A DNA stretch of 9,046 bases from Gammaproteobacteria bacterium (GCA_020027635.1 JAHKKL010000053.1:1-9046), one strand, 5' to 3'. Counted from the stretch's first letter, positions 1 through 7,713 are shown. Notes: generated by a model from the sequence alone, not told the origin. Program-made: numbers and translations.

Positions 1-411
1 TTCAACCAGGTTGACGACGACACGAGTGCGCCCCTGTGCCTCGATAGCGGTCATGCTGTCTGCCATGCCGATGCCGATAGTCTGGGTACGTTGGGCGAGT
101 TCGTTCTTCGTGGCGGGAAAATCCAGCGCAATGCGCGCCGGATTGTCGATGGTGAAGCTTAACGGCGAAGTCGCGGTATTGCTTAGCGTCAGAATGACTT
201 GCGCCTTGTTGCCCGGAAGACCGGCAAATTCTACTGATTTCAGCGAGTTTGTTGCGGTCTGCTCGCCCGCATAGGCGCTTGCAATGCTGCCGCCGAGGAG
301 TATGGAGCCCGTAAGCAGCAGGAGACTCCAGCCGCCCCTGGCCAATCTTCTCGTGGTGCCGATTATTTGTGCTGCCTGTACCACTTGACTGCGAGTGCTA
401 TTTCCGGTCAT
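1..411 (-). CDS. pilQ: Type IV pilus secretin PilQ, N-terminal part (runs off left edge)
   Basis: PilQ is the outer-membrane secretin through which the type IV pilus leaves the cell. Only the first 137 codons are present; the frame stays open to base 1. The visible protein has a long N-region with arginines at 21, 22 and 25, a hydrophobic stretch at about 29-44, and a likely signal peptidase site near residues 46-48 (ASA or AYA). From about residue 57 it reads as a beta-rich AMIN domain (LKSVEFAGLPGNKAQV, then DNPARIALDFP, then RTRVVVNLVE). AMIN domains in PilQ bind peptidoglycan. The start ATG at 409-411 has a GGGGG stretch 7 nt upstream and lies 18 nt after the pilP stop, as expected for the last gene of pilMNOPQ. 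The secretin core is outside the window, so its integrity cannot be judged. Confidence 0.93.
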   Translation of the reverse strand, partial: MTGNSTRSQVVQAAQIIGTTRRLARGGWSLLLLTGSILLGGSIASAYAGEQTATNSLKSVEFAGLPGNKAQVILTLSNTATSPLSFTIDNPARIALDFPATKNELAQRTQTIGIGMADSMTAIEAQGRTRVVVNLVE

Positions 412-429
412 TGCGATTCCCCCGTGGGA

Positions 430-874
430 TTATTCGCTGATTGCAATGGAAGCCTGGCGTTCCATCCAGCCTCCGAGTCCATCAGGAATGATTTCCGTGA
501 GTTCAACTTCAAATTCTGTAACCCGTGTAATCTTGCCGTGATTCTGCGCTATCCAGCGGATACTCTTCAAGGGGTTCAGTGGGACGGTCGAAGTCGGGCT
601 TGATCCCGCTGCTCCCGCCGGTCTGCGCCACGGCGGCGGGTGGGTGCGAGAAGATAGGCTGCGTGAACGGGTCGCGCAGTTCATTGGCCTGATAGGTGAA
701 TGATTCAAAGGGTTCGAACTCAGGCAGCGGTTCTATGGAGGATTTCTGCTGGCTTTTGACTTCCGCGACATAGGTTTCCAGGTCAGCCGTCGGGTTGTCC
801 GAACAGGCTGCAATCATGCCCGCCATGGATACCATGGTTAACCATTGCATCAAATGCTTGTGATCCCTAATCAT
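430..874 (-). pseudogene. pilP: PilP, type IV pilus alignment lipoprotein, broken by internal deletion and frameshift
   Basis: PilP is an inner-membrane lipoprotein that links PilN-PilO to the PilQ secretin. The first frame starts with an ATG at 872-874 that overlaps the pilO stop (ATGA). It has a signal peptide with lipobox I-A-A-C (Cys24), then the family-typical IEPLPEFEPFESFTYQANELRDPF and a proline-rich linker ending EPLEEYPLDS (residue 109). After that it reads 12 unrelated residues and stops at 509-511, giving 121 aa. The conserved C-terminus (QNHGKITRV, then VELTEIIPDGLGGWMER) continues in another frame to a TAA at 430-432. In intact PilP proteins, roughly 30 residues of the beta-sandwich (MVGTL to the HRV-GxYLG region) lie between these parts. 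They are absent here, so this is a deletion of about 90-100 nt that is not a multiple of three, joined near 547-553. The truncated product would lose the PilQ-binding domain. A sequencing or assembly error is the main alternative. Confidence 0.85.
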
Positions 875-1527
875 TTTCTGACGCCCCCCTTCTTACCGCC
901 TCCCTTCTTGCCGCTACCTTTCTTCTCGCTTTCCTGTGGGCGCTCACTTTCCTCCAGATAACGATAGGTCTTGGCGGTCATATCCATGACGAGCAGAGGG
1001 TTGTCTGCTTTGCCTTTCTTTTTGATGCTGATGTTATGCAGCGTCACGATGCGGGGCAGGGCGGCAACCCCGCTGACAAAATCCCCGAACTGATGATACG
1101 TACCTATGACGCGTATGCTGATAGGCAATTCGGCATAGAATTCCTGGGGGTTTTCCGCACGGGGCTTGAATAATTCAAATTCCAGTCCGCTGGCTAAACC
1201 CGTCTGCGAGACATCGACCAGCAAATCCGCTACCTCGGTCTTGTTGGGTAACTGACGCAACATGGCTCCAAAGGATTCGCGCATCTCCGTCAACTGTTGT
1301 TCGAAGGCTTCCAGGTTGGCTGCCTGCTGGGCTTTCTTCTCGAATATAACCTTCAGGTCGGCCTCTTTCTGCTCTGCTTGCTGCAGCACTACCAGCTGAT
1401 CCTTGATATGAAACCAGTAGCCCAGAAATATCACACCACCCATGATGAACAGAATCACAACCACACGGGCAGCGGCCGGCCAGCGGGAAACATTGGACAG
1501 TTCTAGATCATTCAGGTTGAAGTTCAT
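871..1527 (-). CDS. pilO: Type IV pilus inner-membrane protein PilO
   Basis: PilO is a bitopic inner-membrane protein that pairs with PilN and contacts PilP in the pilus alignment complex. The 218-residue product fits the family: a short cytoplasmic N-terminus (MNFNLNDLELSNVSRWP), one membrane helix at about 20-38, a periplasmic coiled coil at about 42-92, and a ferredoxin-like domain from about 95 to 190 (TEVADLLVDVSQTGLASGL, then YHQFGDFVSGVAALPRIVTL, typical PilO stretches). The tail after residue 192 is unusual: charged, then three KKGxG-type repeats ending VRK. The ATG at 1525-1527 overlaps the pilN TGA (ATGA), and AGAGGG lies about 8 nt upstream. The stop overlaps the pilP start in the same way, so translation is probably coupled along the operon. 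Confidence 0.96.
   Translation of the reverse strand: MNFNLNDLELSNVSRWPAAARVVVILFIMGGVIFLGYWFHIKDQLVVLQQAEQKEADLKVIFEKKAQQAANLEAFEQQLTEMRESFGAMLRQLPNKTEVADLLVDVSQTGLASGLEFELFKPRAENPQEFYAELPISIRVIGTYHQFGDFVSGVAALPRIVTLHNISIKKKGKADNPLLVMDMTAKTYRYLEESERPQESEKKGSGKKGGGKKGGVRK
880..924 (-). repeat. Three 15-bp tandem repeats coding for KKGxG tail of PilO
   Basis: Three degenerate 15-bp units, 910-924, 895-909 and 880-894 on the minus strand, encode KKGSG, KKGGG and KKGGV at PilO residues 202-216. The units differ at a few positions, so the array is not freshly duplicated. The last unit supplies an AGGGGGG stretch 9 nt before the pilP ATG, which probably serves as its ribosome binding site. Confidence 0.75.
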
Positions 1528-2108
1528 GAGCCACCCTCTTTCTGACTGGTCTCGTCACTCTGGGGCTTGTGTGCTTTTTGATTGCCGCGCAAACTGAAGT
1601 TGGCAACCCGGGTACGGTTTACTTCAGTAGTCTGTATCTGGTCCAGACGTGGCGCGGTCAGCCATTCAGAAGCATCGATATTGCGCATATAGTCGGATAC
1701 CCTGGCATTAGATTGCGCAACACCGCCCATTTCCAGGCTTCTGTCTTTCTGGGTAAAGGTCTTCAGATAAACGCCGTCTGGCAGTGTACGAACCAGTTCA
1801 TCCATCAGGTGTACGCTTTCCGGCCTGCTACGCTGCAATTCCTGAATGACATTCATGCGGGCCAGCAGATCCGCCTTCATTTTCTCAAGCTCTTTGATTC
1901 TGCCAATTCGCTGATCAAGGACCTCGATCTGCACCTGCAGGAAAGCATTGCGCTGATTCTGGTTGTCAATAAGACCGTCTATGTGAAAATGTGCCAGCAG
2001 TACAATAAGCGCTGCGACAACAGCACCGCCACCCGCAGAAATTATAAATTCACGCTGTTTCTGCTTGCGTAGCTCTTCACGCCATGGAAGCAGGTTGATC
2101 TTTGCCAT
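1524..2108 (-). CDS. pilN: Type IV pilus inner-membrane protein PilN
   Basis: PilN anchors the cytoplasmic PilM ring to the inner membrane and heterodimerises with PilO. The 194-residue protein opens with MAKINLLPWREE, the INLLPWR signature that docks into PilM. A membrane helix follows at about 21-40, then a periplasmic coiled coil at about 48-92, and a small alpha/beta domain from about 98 to 175 (LMDELVRTLPDGVYLKTFTQ, then MRNIDASEWL), all typical of PilN. The C-terminal 20 residues are polar and probably disordered. GAGGAG lies about 11 nt before the ATG. The gap to pilM is 1 nt and the stop overlaps the pilO start, so the gene is embedded in the operon. Confidence 0.97.
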   Translation of the reverse strand: MAKINLLPWREELRKQKQREFIISAGGGAVVAALIVLLAHFHIDGLIDNQNQRNAFLQVQIEVLDQRIGRIKELEKMKADLLARMNVIQELQRSRPESVHLMDELVRTLPDGVYLKTFTQKDRSLEMGGVAQSNARVSDYMRNIDASEWLTAPRLDQIQTTEVNRTRVANFSLRGNQKAHKPQSDETSQKEGGS

Positions 2109-2109
2109 G

Positions 2110-3180
2110 TTAGTCGAAGCTCCTCAAGGCCAGCCCGCAGGCAATCAACAGTGCGGGCGCGTCATTGCTGAGTGTCTGCGGTTTTACACGTGCAGACAAT
2201 GACATGGAAGCGAAGGGGTTGGCGATGATGGTTTCGACGCCCAGCCTTTCCTGTATCAATTCATCCACATTGGGTATGGACGCACTCCCACCGGCCAGCA
2301 CGACATGGTCTACTTTGCTGTGGGGACTGGATGAATAGAAGAACTGCAATGAGCGGCTTGCCTGCTGTGCCATGGCCTCCTTGAAGGGTTCAAGGACATC
2401 GGTGACGTAGTTTTCCGGCAATCCACCCTGTCGTTTCGCCATGCCGGCTTCCTCATAGGAAAGTCCGTAGCGCCGCATAATCTCTTCAGTCAGCTGTTTC
2501 CCGCCAAACACGGTATCCCGGGTGTAGATGCTTTTCAGATCATGCATGACATTAAGCGTGGTCATGGTGGCGCCGACGTCAATAACGGCAATGGTCTTTT
2601 CTACACCCTGATCCGGCACCTGGTCAGTAAGCAGTGCAAAGGCGTTTTCGCTGGCAAATGATTCAACGTCAATAATTTGGGTAATCAAACCGCCGGTTTC
2701 TACCGCCGCATTGCGCATGTCGACATTTTCACTGCGGCATGCGGCCAGCAGGATGTCAACCGTATCGGGATTTTTTTCTGACGGTCCAATGACCTCGAAG
2801 TCGATATTTACCTCATCGAGCGGGTAGGGGACGTACTGGTCGGCTTCAAACTGGATCTGGCTTTCCATGTCGTCCTCAGACAATCCAGCCGACATGGTAA
2901 TGGTTCTGGTGATCACCGCCGACCCTGCAACTGCAACCGCGGCATGCCGTGTGCGCGTACCCGAGCGCTTGACGGCGCGTCGTATCGCTTCGCCGACAGC
3001 TTCGACGTCGGTGATATTCTTTTCGACGACGGAATTGGGGGGGAGCGGCTCGACTGCGTAGCTCTCTACGCGGTAACGTGAACCGCTGCGACTAAGCTCC
3101 AGAAGCTTAACGGCAGTGGAACTGATGTCGATGCCTATGAGAGGCGGTTTAGTCCGTTTGAATAGTTGCGCGAATGGCAC
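2110..3180 (-). CDS. pilM: Type IV pilus actin-like ATPase PilM
   Basis: PilM is a cytoplasmic FtsA/actin-fold protein that binds the PilN N-terminus and connects the alignment complex to the pilus motor. The 356-residue length matches the family. The phosphate-1 motif is IGIDISST (residues 15-22), phosphate-2 is IDVGATMT (200-207), and the adenosine motif is VVLAGGSASIPN (293-304). FEADQYVPYPLDEV (111-124) is a PilM signature. Translation starts at GTG (3178-3180): the following residues MPFAQLFKR match PilM N-termini, and AAGGAAA lies 5 nt upstream. It is the first gene of the operon, downstream of the promoter at 3231-3259 with a leader of about 44 nt. Confidence 0.97.
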   Translation of the reverse strand: MPFAQLFKRTKPPLIGIDISSTAVKLLELSRSGSRYRVESYAVEPLPPNSVVEKNITDVEAVGEAIRRAVKRSGTRTRHAAVAVAGSAVITRTITMSAGLSEDDMESQIQFEADQYVPYPLDEVNIDFEVIGPSEKNPDTVDILLAACRSENVDMRNAAVETGGLITQIIDVESFASENAFALLTDQVPDQGVEKTIAVIDVGATMTTLNVMHDLKSIYTRDTVFGGKQLTEEIMRRYGLSYEEAGMAKRQGGLPENYVTDVLEPFKEAMAQQASRSLQFFYSSSPHSKVDHVVLAGGSASIPNVDELIQERLGVETIIANPFASMSLSARVKPQTLSNDAPALLIACGLALRSFD

Positions 3181-3413
3181 AATATTTCCTTTTAATTACC
3201 CACTGTTGGACAGATAAGGTAGTTCGGCGCATTAGAGAGCATTGCCAACTGTTTGTCAACCAAAGTGTAAGCTCAATTTCTTTCTTTGGTGTTAGTTATC
3301 GGACAATCTCCCGTATGGTTGAGAAATATTTTAATCATACACCGGTCGAATTCTGTTATATGAAGTTCATCCAGCCTATTCTATGAATCCCATCACAGGA
3401 TTTCTGAGTCATC
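3181..3413. other. Divergent intergenic region between pilM and mrcA
   Basis: This 233-bp AT-rich spacer separates two divergent units. It carries the pilM promoter and ribosome binding site. For mrcA I see no convincing -35/-10 pair. The nearest AT-rich candidates are TTATAT at 3356-3361 and TTTAAT at 3330-3335, both without a good -35. AGGA at 3399-3402 lies about 11 nt before the mrcA ATG and is the only ribosome binding candidate. No small gene is evident. Confidence 0.7.
3231..3259 (-). promoter_or_regulatory. Sigma70-type promoter of pilMNOPQ
   Basis: On the minus strand, a perfect -35 hexamer TTGACA (3254-3259) is followed by a 17-bp spacer and a -10 hexamer TCTAAT (3231-3236, 5 of 6 matches to TATAAT). 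Transcription would start near 3224, about 44 nt before the pilM GTG. This is the best promoter match I found in the window and is correctly placed for the operon. Confidence 0.8.
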
Positions 3414-5807
3414 ATGATTTTTAAACTCCTTGGGCGATTTTTGCTTTCCGCTGTTTTTACTCTGACCATATTACTTTCGATCCTGTCAGTAGTCTTGTAC
3501 GTCAAAATCGAACCCCAGTTGCCATCTATCGAACTGCTCAAGGACGTTCAGTTGCAGGTGCCTCTGCGTATTTATACCAGCGACCGCAAACTGCTGGCGG
3601 AGTTTGGAGAAAAACGGCGTACACCGGTGCAGATTGAAAATGTCCCGCCGGCCTTAATTCAGGCATTCCTGGCGGCTGAAGACGATCGCTTCTTTGAGCA
3701 TCCTGGCGTTGATATTCAGGGGTTGCTGCGGGCCGGTATAGAACTGCTGCGCACAGGCGAGAAACGCCAGGGTGGCAGTACCATTACCATGCAGGTTGCG
3801 CGTAATTTTTTCCTCACCACTGAAAAGACCTATTTGCGCAAGCTAAATGAGATTCTCCTAGCATTCAGGATAGAGCATTCGCTAAGCAAGAAGGAAATTC
3901 TCGAACTCTATCTCAACAAGATTTACCTGGGACATCGTGCCTATGGTGTGGAGGCCGCGGCCCAGGTTTATTATGGCATCGGCATCAATGAACTTAGCGT
4001 TGCTCGGATGGCGATGATTGCCGCCTTGCCCAAGGCACCATCACGCGTCAACCCGGTCAACGACCCGGAAGCGGCACTGGCGCGTCGGAACTACATACTG
4101 GGTCGCATGTACAGTCTCGGGTATATCGACACCGACGTCTACAACAAAGCCTTGGCGGAGGCGGATGACGCCGAGGTGCATACCGTACAGGTGGAGGTGA
4201 GCGCCCCCTACTTGGCCGAGATGGTGCGAGATGAGATGGTGAATCGCTATGGAGAGGAAGCATATACATCTGGCTTCGAGGTAGTGACAACGGTTGACTC
4301 ATCACTCCAGTCCACCGCGAACCGGGCGCTGCGCGATGCCTTGCTGGAATACAGCAGCCGGCACGGTTACCGGGGTCCAGAGAGTCATGTTGATCCGGCA
4401 GGTGTCGCCGTCGATGCATGGCACGGTTTGCTGGTTAATTATCCGGCATGGGGCGACGTCGAGGCAGGAGTGGTTACAGCCGTCGAGGATCGCTCGGTTG
4501 ATGTTGCCCTACGAAGTGGGCTGACGATCACCATAGAATGGGATGGACTGTCTTGGGCGCGCCCCTACAAGAGCGTCAACCTGATGGACAAGGCCCCCGA
4601 GAAAGCGGCAGATGTCGTCGCCGTCGGTGACATCATTAGGGTAGAGACCTATAAGGAGGGTAAATGGCGATTGACGCAGTTGCCTCAGGTACAGGGTGCG
4701 CTGGTGTCACTCCGGCCCGATGACGGTGCGGTCGTCGCACTCGTTGGCGGATTTGACTTCAGTCTCAGCAAGTTCAATCGGGCTACGCAGGCCATGCGCC
4801 AGCCCGGATCCAGTTTCAAGCCGATCATTTATTCAGCGGCACTGGAGAAGGGATTTACCACGGCCAGCATCATCAATGATGCACCGGTTGTATTCGATGA
4901 TAACGCCCTGGAATCGACTTGGCGGCCTGAGAACTACAGCGGAAAATTTTACGGTCCTACGCGTCTCCGGGAAGCATTGTATCTTTCCCGTAACCTGGTA
5001 TCGGTCCGCATTCTGCAGGCCATAGGCGCTACCTATGCTGCGCAATACGCGGAGCGATTCGGCTTCGAGCCCTCGCAATTGCCCCACGATCTCACCCTGG
5101 CATTGGGTAGTGCATCGGTAACCCCGCTGCAGATGGCGCGGGCCTATGCCGTGTTTGCCAATGGCGGTTATCTAGTGGAGCCCTATTTCATCCGGCGCAT
5201 ACAAGACGCCCAGGGACAGGTAATTTATTCGGCGCAGCCTCGAGTGGTGTGTCCCGATTGCCCGCAGAAAATTGAGGGGATTGTTGATGAGGCGAACACC
5301 GGGCTCAATCTCGCCGAAGCGGTTATTACCCCCCAGAATGCCTGGCTGATGAATTCCATGCTGCAGGATGTCATACAGCGGGGTACCGGTCGGCGTGCCA
5401 CAGCATTGGGGCGCAGCGACCTCGCCGGTAAGACCGGAACCACGAATGACCAGAAAGATGCCTGGTTCTGCGGCTATAACCCGTCACTGGTAACGACGAC
5501 TTGGGTGGGTTTTGACAAGCTGGACCCACTGGGTCGGGCTGAAACCGGGGGCCAGGCGGCTCTGCCGATGTGGATGCAATACATGGGTGCGGCATTGGCC
5601 GGCACCACGTCTGAGAAACGGGAGCAACCGGATGGGCTGGTGACCGTGCGGATTGATCCGAAGACAGGACTGCTGGCACGCAGTGGCCAATCAGATGCAA
5701 TTTTTGAGACGTTCCGTGAAGAGGATGTTCCGCAACTCAGTGTAGACAGTCGGGCTGCGGGTTCGGGTTCCCGTTCAGGGAGCGGCAGCGTGGAGCAGTT
5801 GTTTTAG
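3414..5807 (+). CDS. mrcA: Bifunctional peptidoglycan synthase PBP1A
   Basis: This class A penicillin-binding protein polymerises lipid II into glycan strands and cross-links the stem peptides at the periplasmic face of the inner membrane. The 797-residue protein has an N-terminal membrane anchor (about 6-29). Its GT51 glycosyltransferase domain includes AAEDDRFFEHPGVD (catalytic Glu89), GGSTITMQ (120-127) and KKEILELYLNKIYLG. A regulatory OB-type insert lies at about 330-420. The transpeptidase domain has the nucleophile Ser466 in SSFK (466-469), SRN (525-527) and KTGT (673-676). All catalytic motifs are intact. It is slightly shorter than the E. coli protein (850 aa) and ends in a Gly/Ser-rich tail (GSGSRSGSGS). 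Divergence from pilM is the usual arrangement in pseudomonads and relatives (symbol ponA there). The ATG at 3414 begins a typical short basic N-terminus before the membrane helix. Confidence 0.98.
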   Translation: MIFKLLGRFLLSAVFTLTILLSILSVVLYVKIEPQLPSIELLKDVQLQVPLRIYTSDRKLLAEFGEKRRTPVQIENVPPALIQAFLAAEDDRFFEHPGVDIQGLLRAGIELLRTGEKRQGGSTITMQVARNFFLTTEKTYLRKLNEILLAFRIEHSLSKKEILELYLNKIYLGHRAYGVEAAAQVYYGIGINELSVARMAMIAALPKAPSRVNPVNDPEAALARRNYILGRMYSLGYIDTDVYNKALAEADDAEVHTVQVEVSAPYLAEMVRDEMVNRYGEEAYTSGFEVVTTVDSSLQSTANRALRDALLEYSSRHGYRGPESHVDPAGVAVDAWHGLLVNYPAWGDVEAGVVTAVEDRSVDVALRSGLTITIEWDGLSWARPYKSVNLMDKAPEKAADVVAVGDIIRVETYKEGKWRLTQLPQVQGALVSLRPDDGAVVALVGGFDFSLSKFNRATQAMRQPGSSFKPIIYSAALEKGFTTASIINDAPVVFDDNALESTWRPENYSGKFYGPTRLREALYLSRNLVSVRILQAIGATYAAQYAERFGFEPSQLPHDLTLALGSASVTPLQMARAYAVFANGGYLVEPYFIRRIQDAQGQVIYSAQPRVVCPDCPQKIEGIVDEANTGLNLAEAVITPQNAWLMNSMLQDVIQRGTGRRATALGRSDLAGKTGTTNDQKDAWFCGYNPSLVTTTWVGFDKLDPLGRAETGGQAALPMWMQYMGAALAGTTSEKREQPDGLVTVRIDPKTGLLARSGQSDAIFETFREEDVPQLSVDSRAAGSGSRSGSGSVEQLF

Positions 5808-5821
5808 CCTTGGCCTATGCG

Positions 5822-6757
5822 CTACAGCAGGTCGATACTCGCACGAATGCTGACAAGAGAGTGCCGAAAAGCGGCCAGTTCTCTTTCGTTCAGGTCCAGT
5901 TCGATGACCCTTTCAATGCCCTGGCTTCCGAGAACGGCAGGCACGCCCACAGTAACTTCCCGTTCCCCGTATTCACCGTCCAGCACACAAACACAGGGCA
6001 GGATGCGTTTGCGGTCGTGGCTGATGGCGTCAACCATGGTGGCGATAGCGGCAGCCGGGGCGTTATAGGCGCTGCTTGTTTTCCTCAGGGCCAGTACCTC
6101 CGCGCCGCCGTTGCGGGTGTGTTCATCCACGCGTTCGATGGCCGCCGGGTCCAGAAACTTCGTTACCGGTATGCCGCTGATGCTGCTGAAACGGAACAAG
6201 GGCACCATGGTGTCGTCATGTCCGCCGATTACCAGCGTCTGTATATCCTTTGAGGACAAGCCGGTTTCCTGCGTTATGGAATTGGCCATGCGTGAGGCAT
6301 CGAGAACCCCTCCCTGGCCGAACACGCGGCCCCGGTTCCAACCCGTCTGTTTCCAGGCATGCCAGGTCAGCGCATCGACAGGGTTCGTAACCAGCAGCAA
6401 CAAGGCGTGAGGCGAGTATTGTAGCACCTGGTCGATAATGCCATCGATAACGGCCCGATTGATCTGGAGTACATCGCTGCGGGACATGCCGGGTTTGCGC
6501 GGTGAACCCGCAGTGACTATGACCAGGTCGGAATCGCCGATAATCTCCGGGTCGTGCCCACCATGAACCTGAACGTCAAATCTGAAAAATGATGCGGATT
6601 GCTGGATGTCTTGCGCCGCACCCTCGGCGGCCCCCTCGCCTACGTCCAGAAGCGCCACTTCACGGCACAGGCCTTGTTCTGCGATGACCAGAGCAGTTGT
6701 TTCACCGACGCGTCCGGCGCCCCCAATGATGCTTATCTTGTTCATGCTGTTCTTCAT
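5822..6757 (-). CDS. mdh: Malate dehydrogenase, LDH-like type
   Basis: This NAD-dependent enzyme interconverts malate and oxaloacetate in the citric acid cycle (cytoplasmic). The 311-residue sequence has the Rossmann motif GGAGRVG (12-18) and Asp38 at the end of strand 2, which favours NAD over NADP. The substrate loop TAGSPRKPGMSR (82-93) carries Arg87 at the position that is Gln in lactate dehydrogenases, so malate is the expected substrate. VTNPVD (Asn125), LDASR (Asp153, Arg156) and catalytic His180 are present. The stretch after the histidine reads GGHDDTMVP, where the family normally has GGHGD. The ATG at 6757 was chosen, but an in-frame ATG at 6745 is possible, and neither has a strong ribosome binding site. 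The gene is convergent with mrcA, with 14 bp between stops and no visible terminator between them. Confidence 0.95.
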   Translation of the reverse strand: MKNSMNKISIIGGAGRVGETTALVIAEQGLCREVALLDVGEGAAEGAAQDIQQSASFFRFDVQVHGGHDPEIIGDSDLVIVTAGSPRKPGMSRSDVLQINRAVIDGIIDQVLQYSPHALLLLVTNPVDALTWHAWKQTGWNRGRVFGQGGVLDASRMANSITQETGLSSKDIQTLVIGGHDDTMVPLFRFSSISGIPVTKFLDPAAIERVDEHTRNGGAEVLALRKTSSAYNAPAAAIATMVDAISHDRKRILPCVCVLDGEYGEREVTVGVPAVLGSQGIERVIELDLNERELAAFRHSLVSIRASIDLL

Positions 6758-6790
6758 CGGCAGGTGATCCGAGTGATTGTGACCGCTTTA

Positions 6791-6796
6791 AGTATA
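6791..6796 (-). promoter_or_regulatory. Possible -10 element for mdh
   Basis: TATACT on the minus strand (5 of 6 to the consensus) would place a transcription start near 6784, about 27 nt before the mdh ATG at 6757. The matching -35 position (6814-6819, CAGGTT) is poor, so the promoter is weak, activator-dependent or misassigned. The 111-bp gap between the nuclease stop and mdh makes a separate promoter reasonable. Confidence 0.35.
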
Positions 6797-6868
6797 GACG
6801 GCGGGTATGGCTAAACCTGAATGGAATGTCGTCTGCCCAGGTGCATGGTGCGGATTCCGGCGTGCGCA

Positions 6869-7678
6869 TTACGGTCGGGGCGATGCTTCTGTGGCAAGCA
6901 CCCGGAGCGCAGCCGGGTGACGCACGGTTACTGCCAGCCCGTTATGACTGGTCTTGATCAAACCGCGTACTTCAACGTTCTTGCCTGTCAGGGCGTCGAG
7001 ATATCCAGGCTTGAAGTTGGTGAGATCCTTGGTGGAGACGCGTGCCATGAACGTCCCGTCTAGTTCCAACCACACGGTGTAACGCGTATGACGGATATCC
7101 GTGACCCGGCCATGAACAATGTGAAATCCCTCTGTGTCCCGATGCAGGGTAGCGCTGTTCTGCGGCTGATAGGCCGGCAGCGACCACAAGCCGCGGCGAG
7201 CGACGCGGGCATCGTTCTCGTGCTGCTGATAGCAATCGATTGACCACAAGTTGGGCGGTATCACCAGTGTGGTGGCCAGACCCGCATCCAGCAGTCGAAC
7301 GGCGACATTGCTGCCATCCTCCAGGAATGCATGAGCCAGCAGACGACCATAATGATCGTGTTCTTCCCCGCCCGGCTGCAGGTTCAGGATACGATTGTGT
7401 GCGTTGAGGAGGTGATCCAGAAAGGACCGTGCTTGTGTCGCGAGTGCCTGATTTACCTGGCCGTGGTGGCCGATTTCCGGTGTATCGATACCTATGAAAC
7501 GCAGGTGACGTCCATCTGTCAGCTTGACGGTATCGCCGTCGTAGACATAGGCCACCTCCACCCGCTCACGTGTATGGCTGGCAGGACAGTCGGTCGCGCT
7601 GACTGTTGTCGCGCAGCAGCAAAGGAAGAACGCAAGCAGCCGGCACCCAAAAGCAAAAGGGGTGTCCTTATTGGACAC
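6869..7678 (-). CDS. Secreted thermonuclease-family (SNase-like) protein with C-terminal OB-like domain
   Basis: Predicted to cleave DNA or RNA outside the cytoplasm. Read from a GTG at 7676-7678, the product is 269 aa. Residues 1-28 look like a signal peptide, with hydrophobic core LLAFFLCCCATTVSA and cleavage after Ala28. The nuclease domain follows at about 38-165 with VYDGDTVKL (Asp47, Asp49), LRFIGIDTPE (Arg60, Asp65, Glu68) and DHYGRLLAHAF (Arg112). These match the calcium ligands and catalytic Arg35/Glu43/Arg87 of staphylococcal nuclease. The remaining 100 residues (IVHGRVTDI, then VTVRHPAALRVL) look like an OB-fold extension known from gammaproteobacterial homologues. The open frame extends upstream to 7972, but that part is rpmE sequence in another frame. 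The GTG is the only plausible start before the signal peptide. It lies inside the rpmE terminator hairpin and has no well-spaced ribosome binding site, so the start is the uncertain part. Confidence 0.88.
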   Translation of the reverse strand: MSNKDTPFAFGCRLLAFFLCCCATTVSATDCPASHTRERVEVAYVYDGDTVKLTDGRHLRFIGIDTPEIGHHGQVNQALATQARSFLDHLLNAHNRILNLQPGGEEHDHYGRLLAHAFLEDGSNVAVRLLDAGLATTLVIPPNLWSIDCYQQHENDARVARRGLWSLPAYQPQNSATLHRDTEGFHIVHGRVTDIRHTRYTVWLELDGTFMARVSTKDLTNFKPGYLDALTGKNVEVRGLIKTSHNGLAVTVRHPAALRVLATEASPRP

Positions 7679-7684
7679 CCCTTT
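7656..7684 (-). terminator. Rho-independent terminator of rpmE
   Basis: A perfect 12-bp inverted repeat (AAAGGGGTGTCC and its complement, arms 7673-7684 and 7656-7667) with a 5-nt loop is followed on the minus strand by an interrupted T-tract (TTTTGCTTTT, counting the last three stem bases). It begins about 30 nt after the rpmE stop. On the plus strand the hairpin is followed by GCCGCGG, so it acts leftward only. The GTG start of the nuclease gene lies in its first arm. Confidence 0.9.
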
Positions 7685-7713
7685 GCCGCGGTATCCTGTG
7701 TCTGGATAATGGG

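Noticed and set aside
1569..2072. A 167-codon plus-strand open frame antisense to pilN
   Set aside because: It lies fully opposite an intact, well-recognised PilN gene, shows no recognisable motif, and is explained as a codon shadow.
3356..3361. TTATAT as -10 element for mrcA
   Set aside because: There is no acceptable -35 sequence at 16-18 bp upstream, so it was not called as a promoter.
5810..6253. A 147-codon plus-strand open frame just after mrcA
   Set aside because: It is antisense to the highly conserved mdh coding region and has no independent signal of being a gene.
6899..6919. 7-bp inverted repeat CACCCGG/CCGGGTG near the end of the nuclease gene
   Set aside because: It lies within the coding region, lacks a T-tract and is well explained by GC-rich codons.
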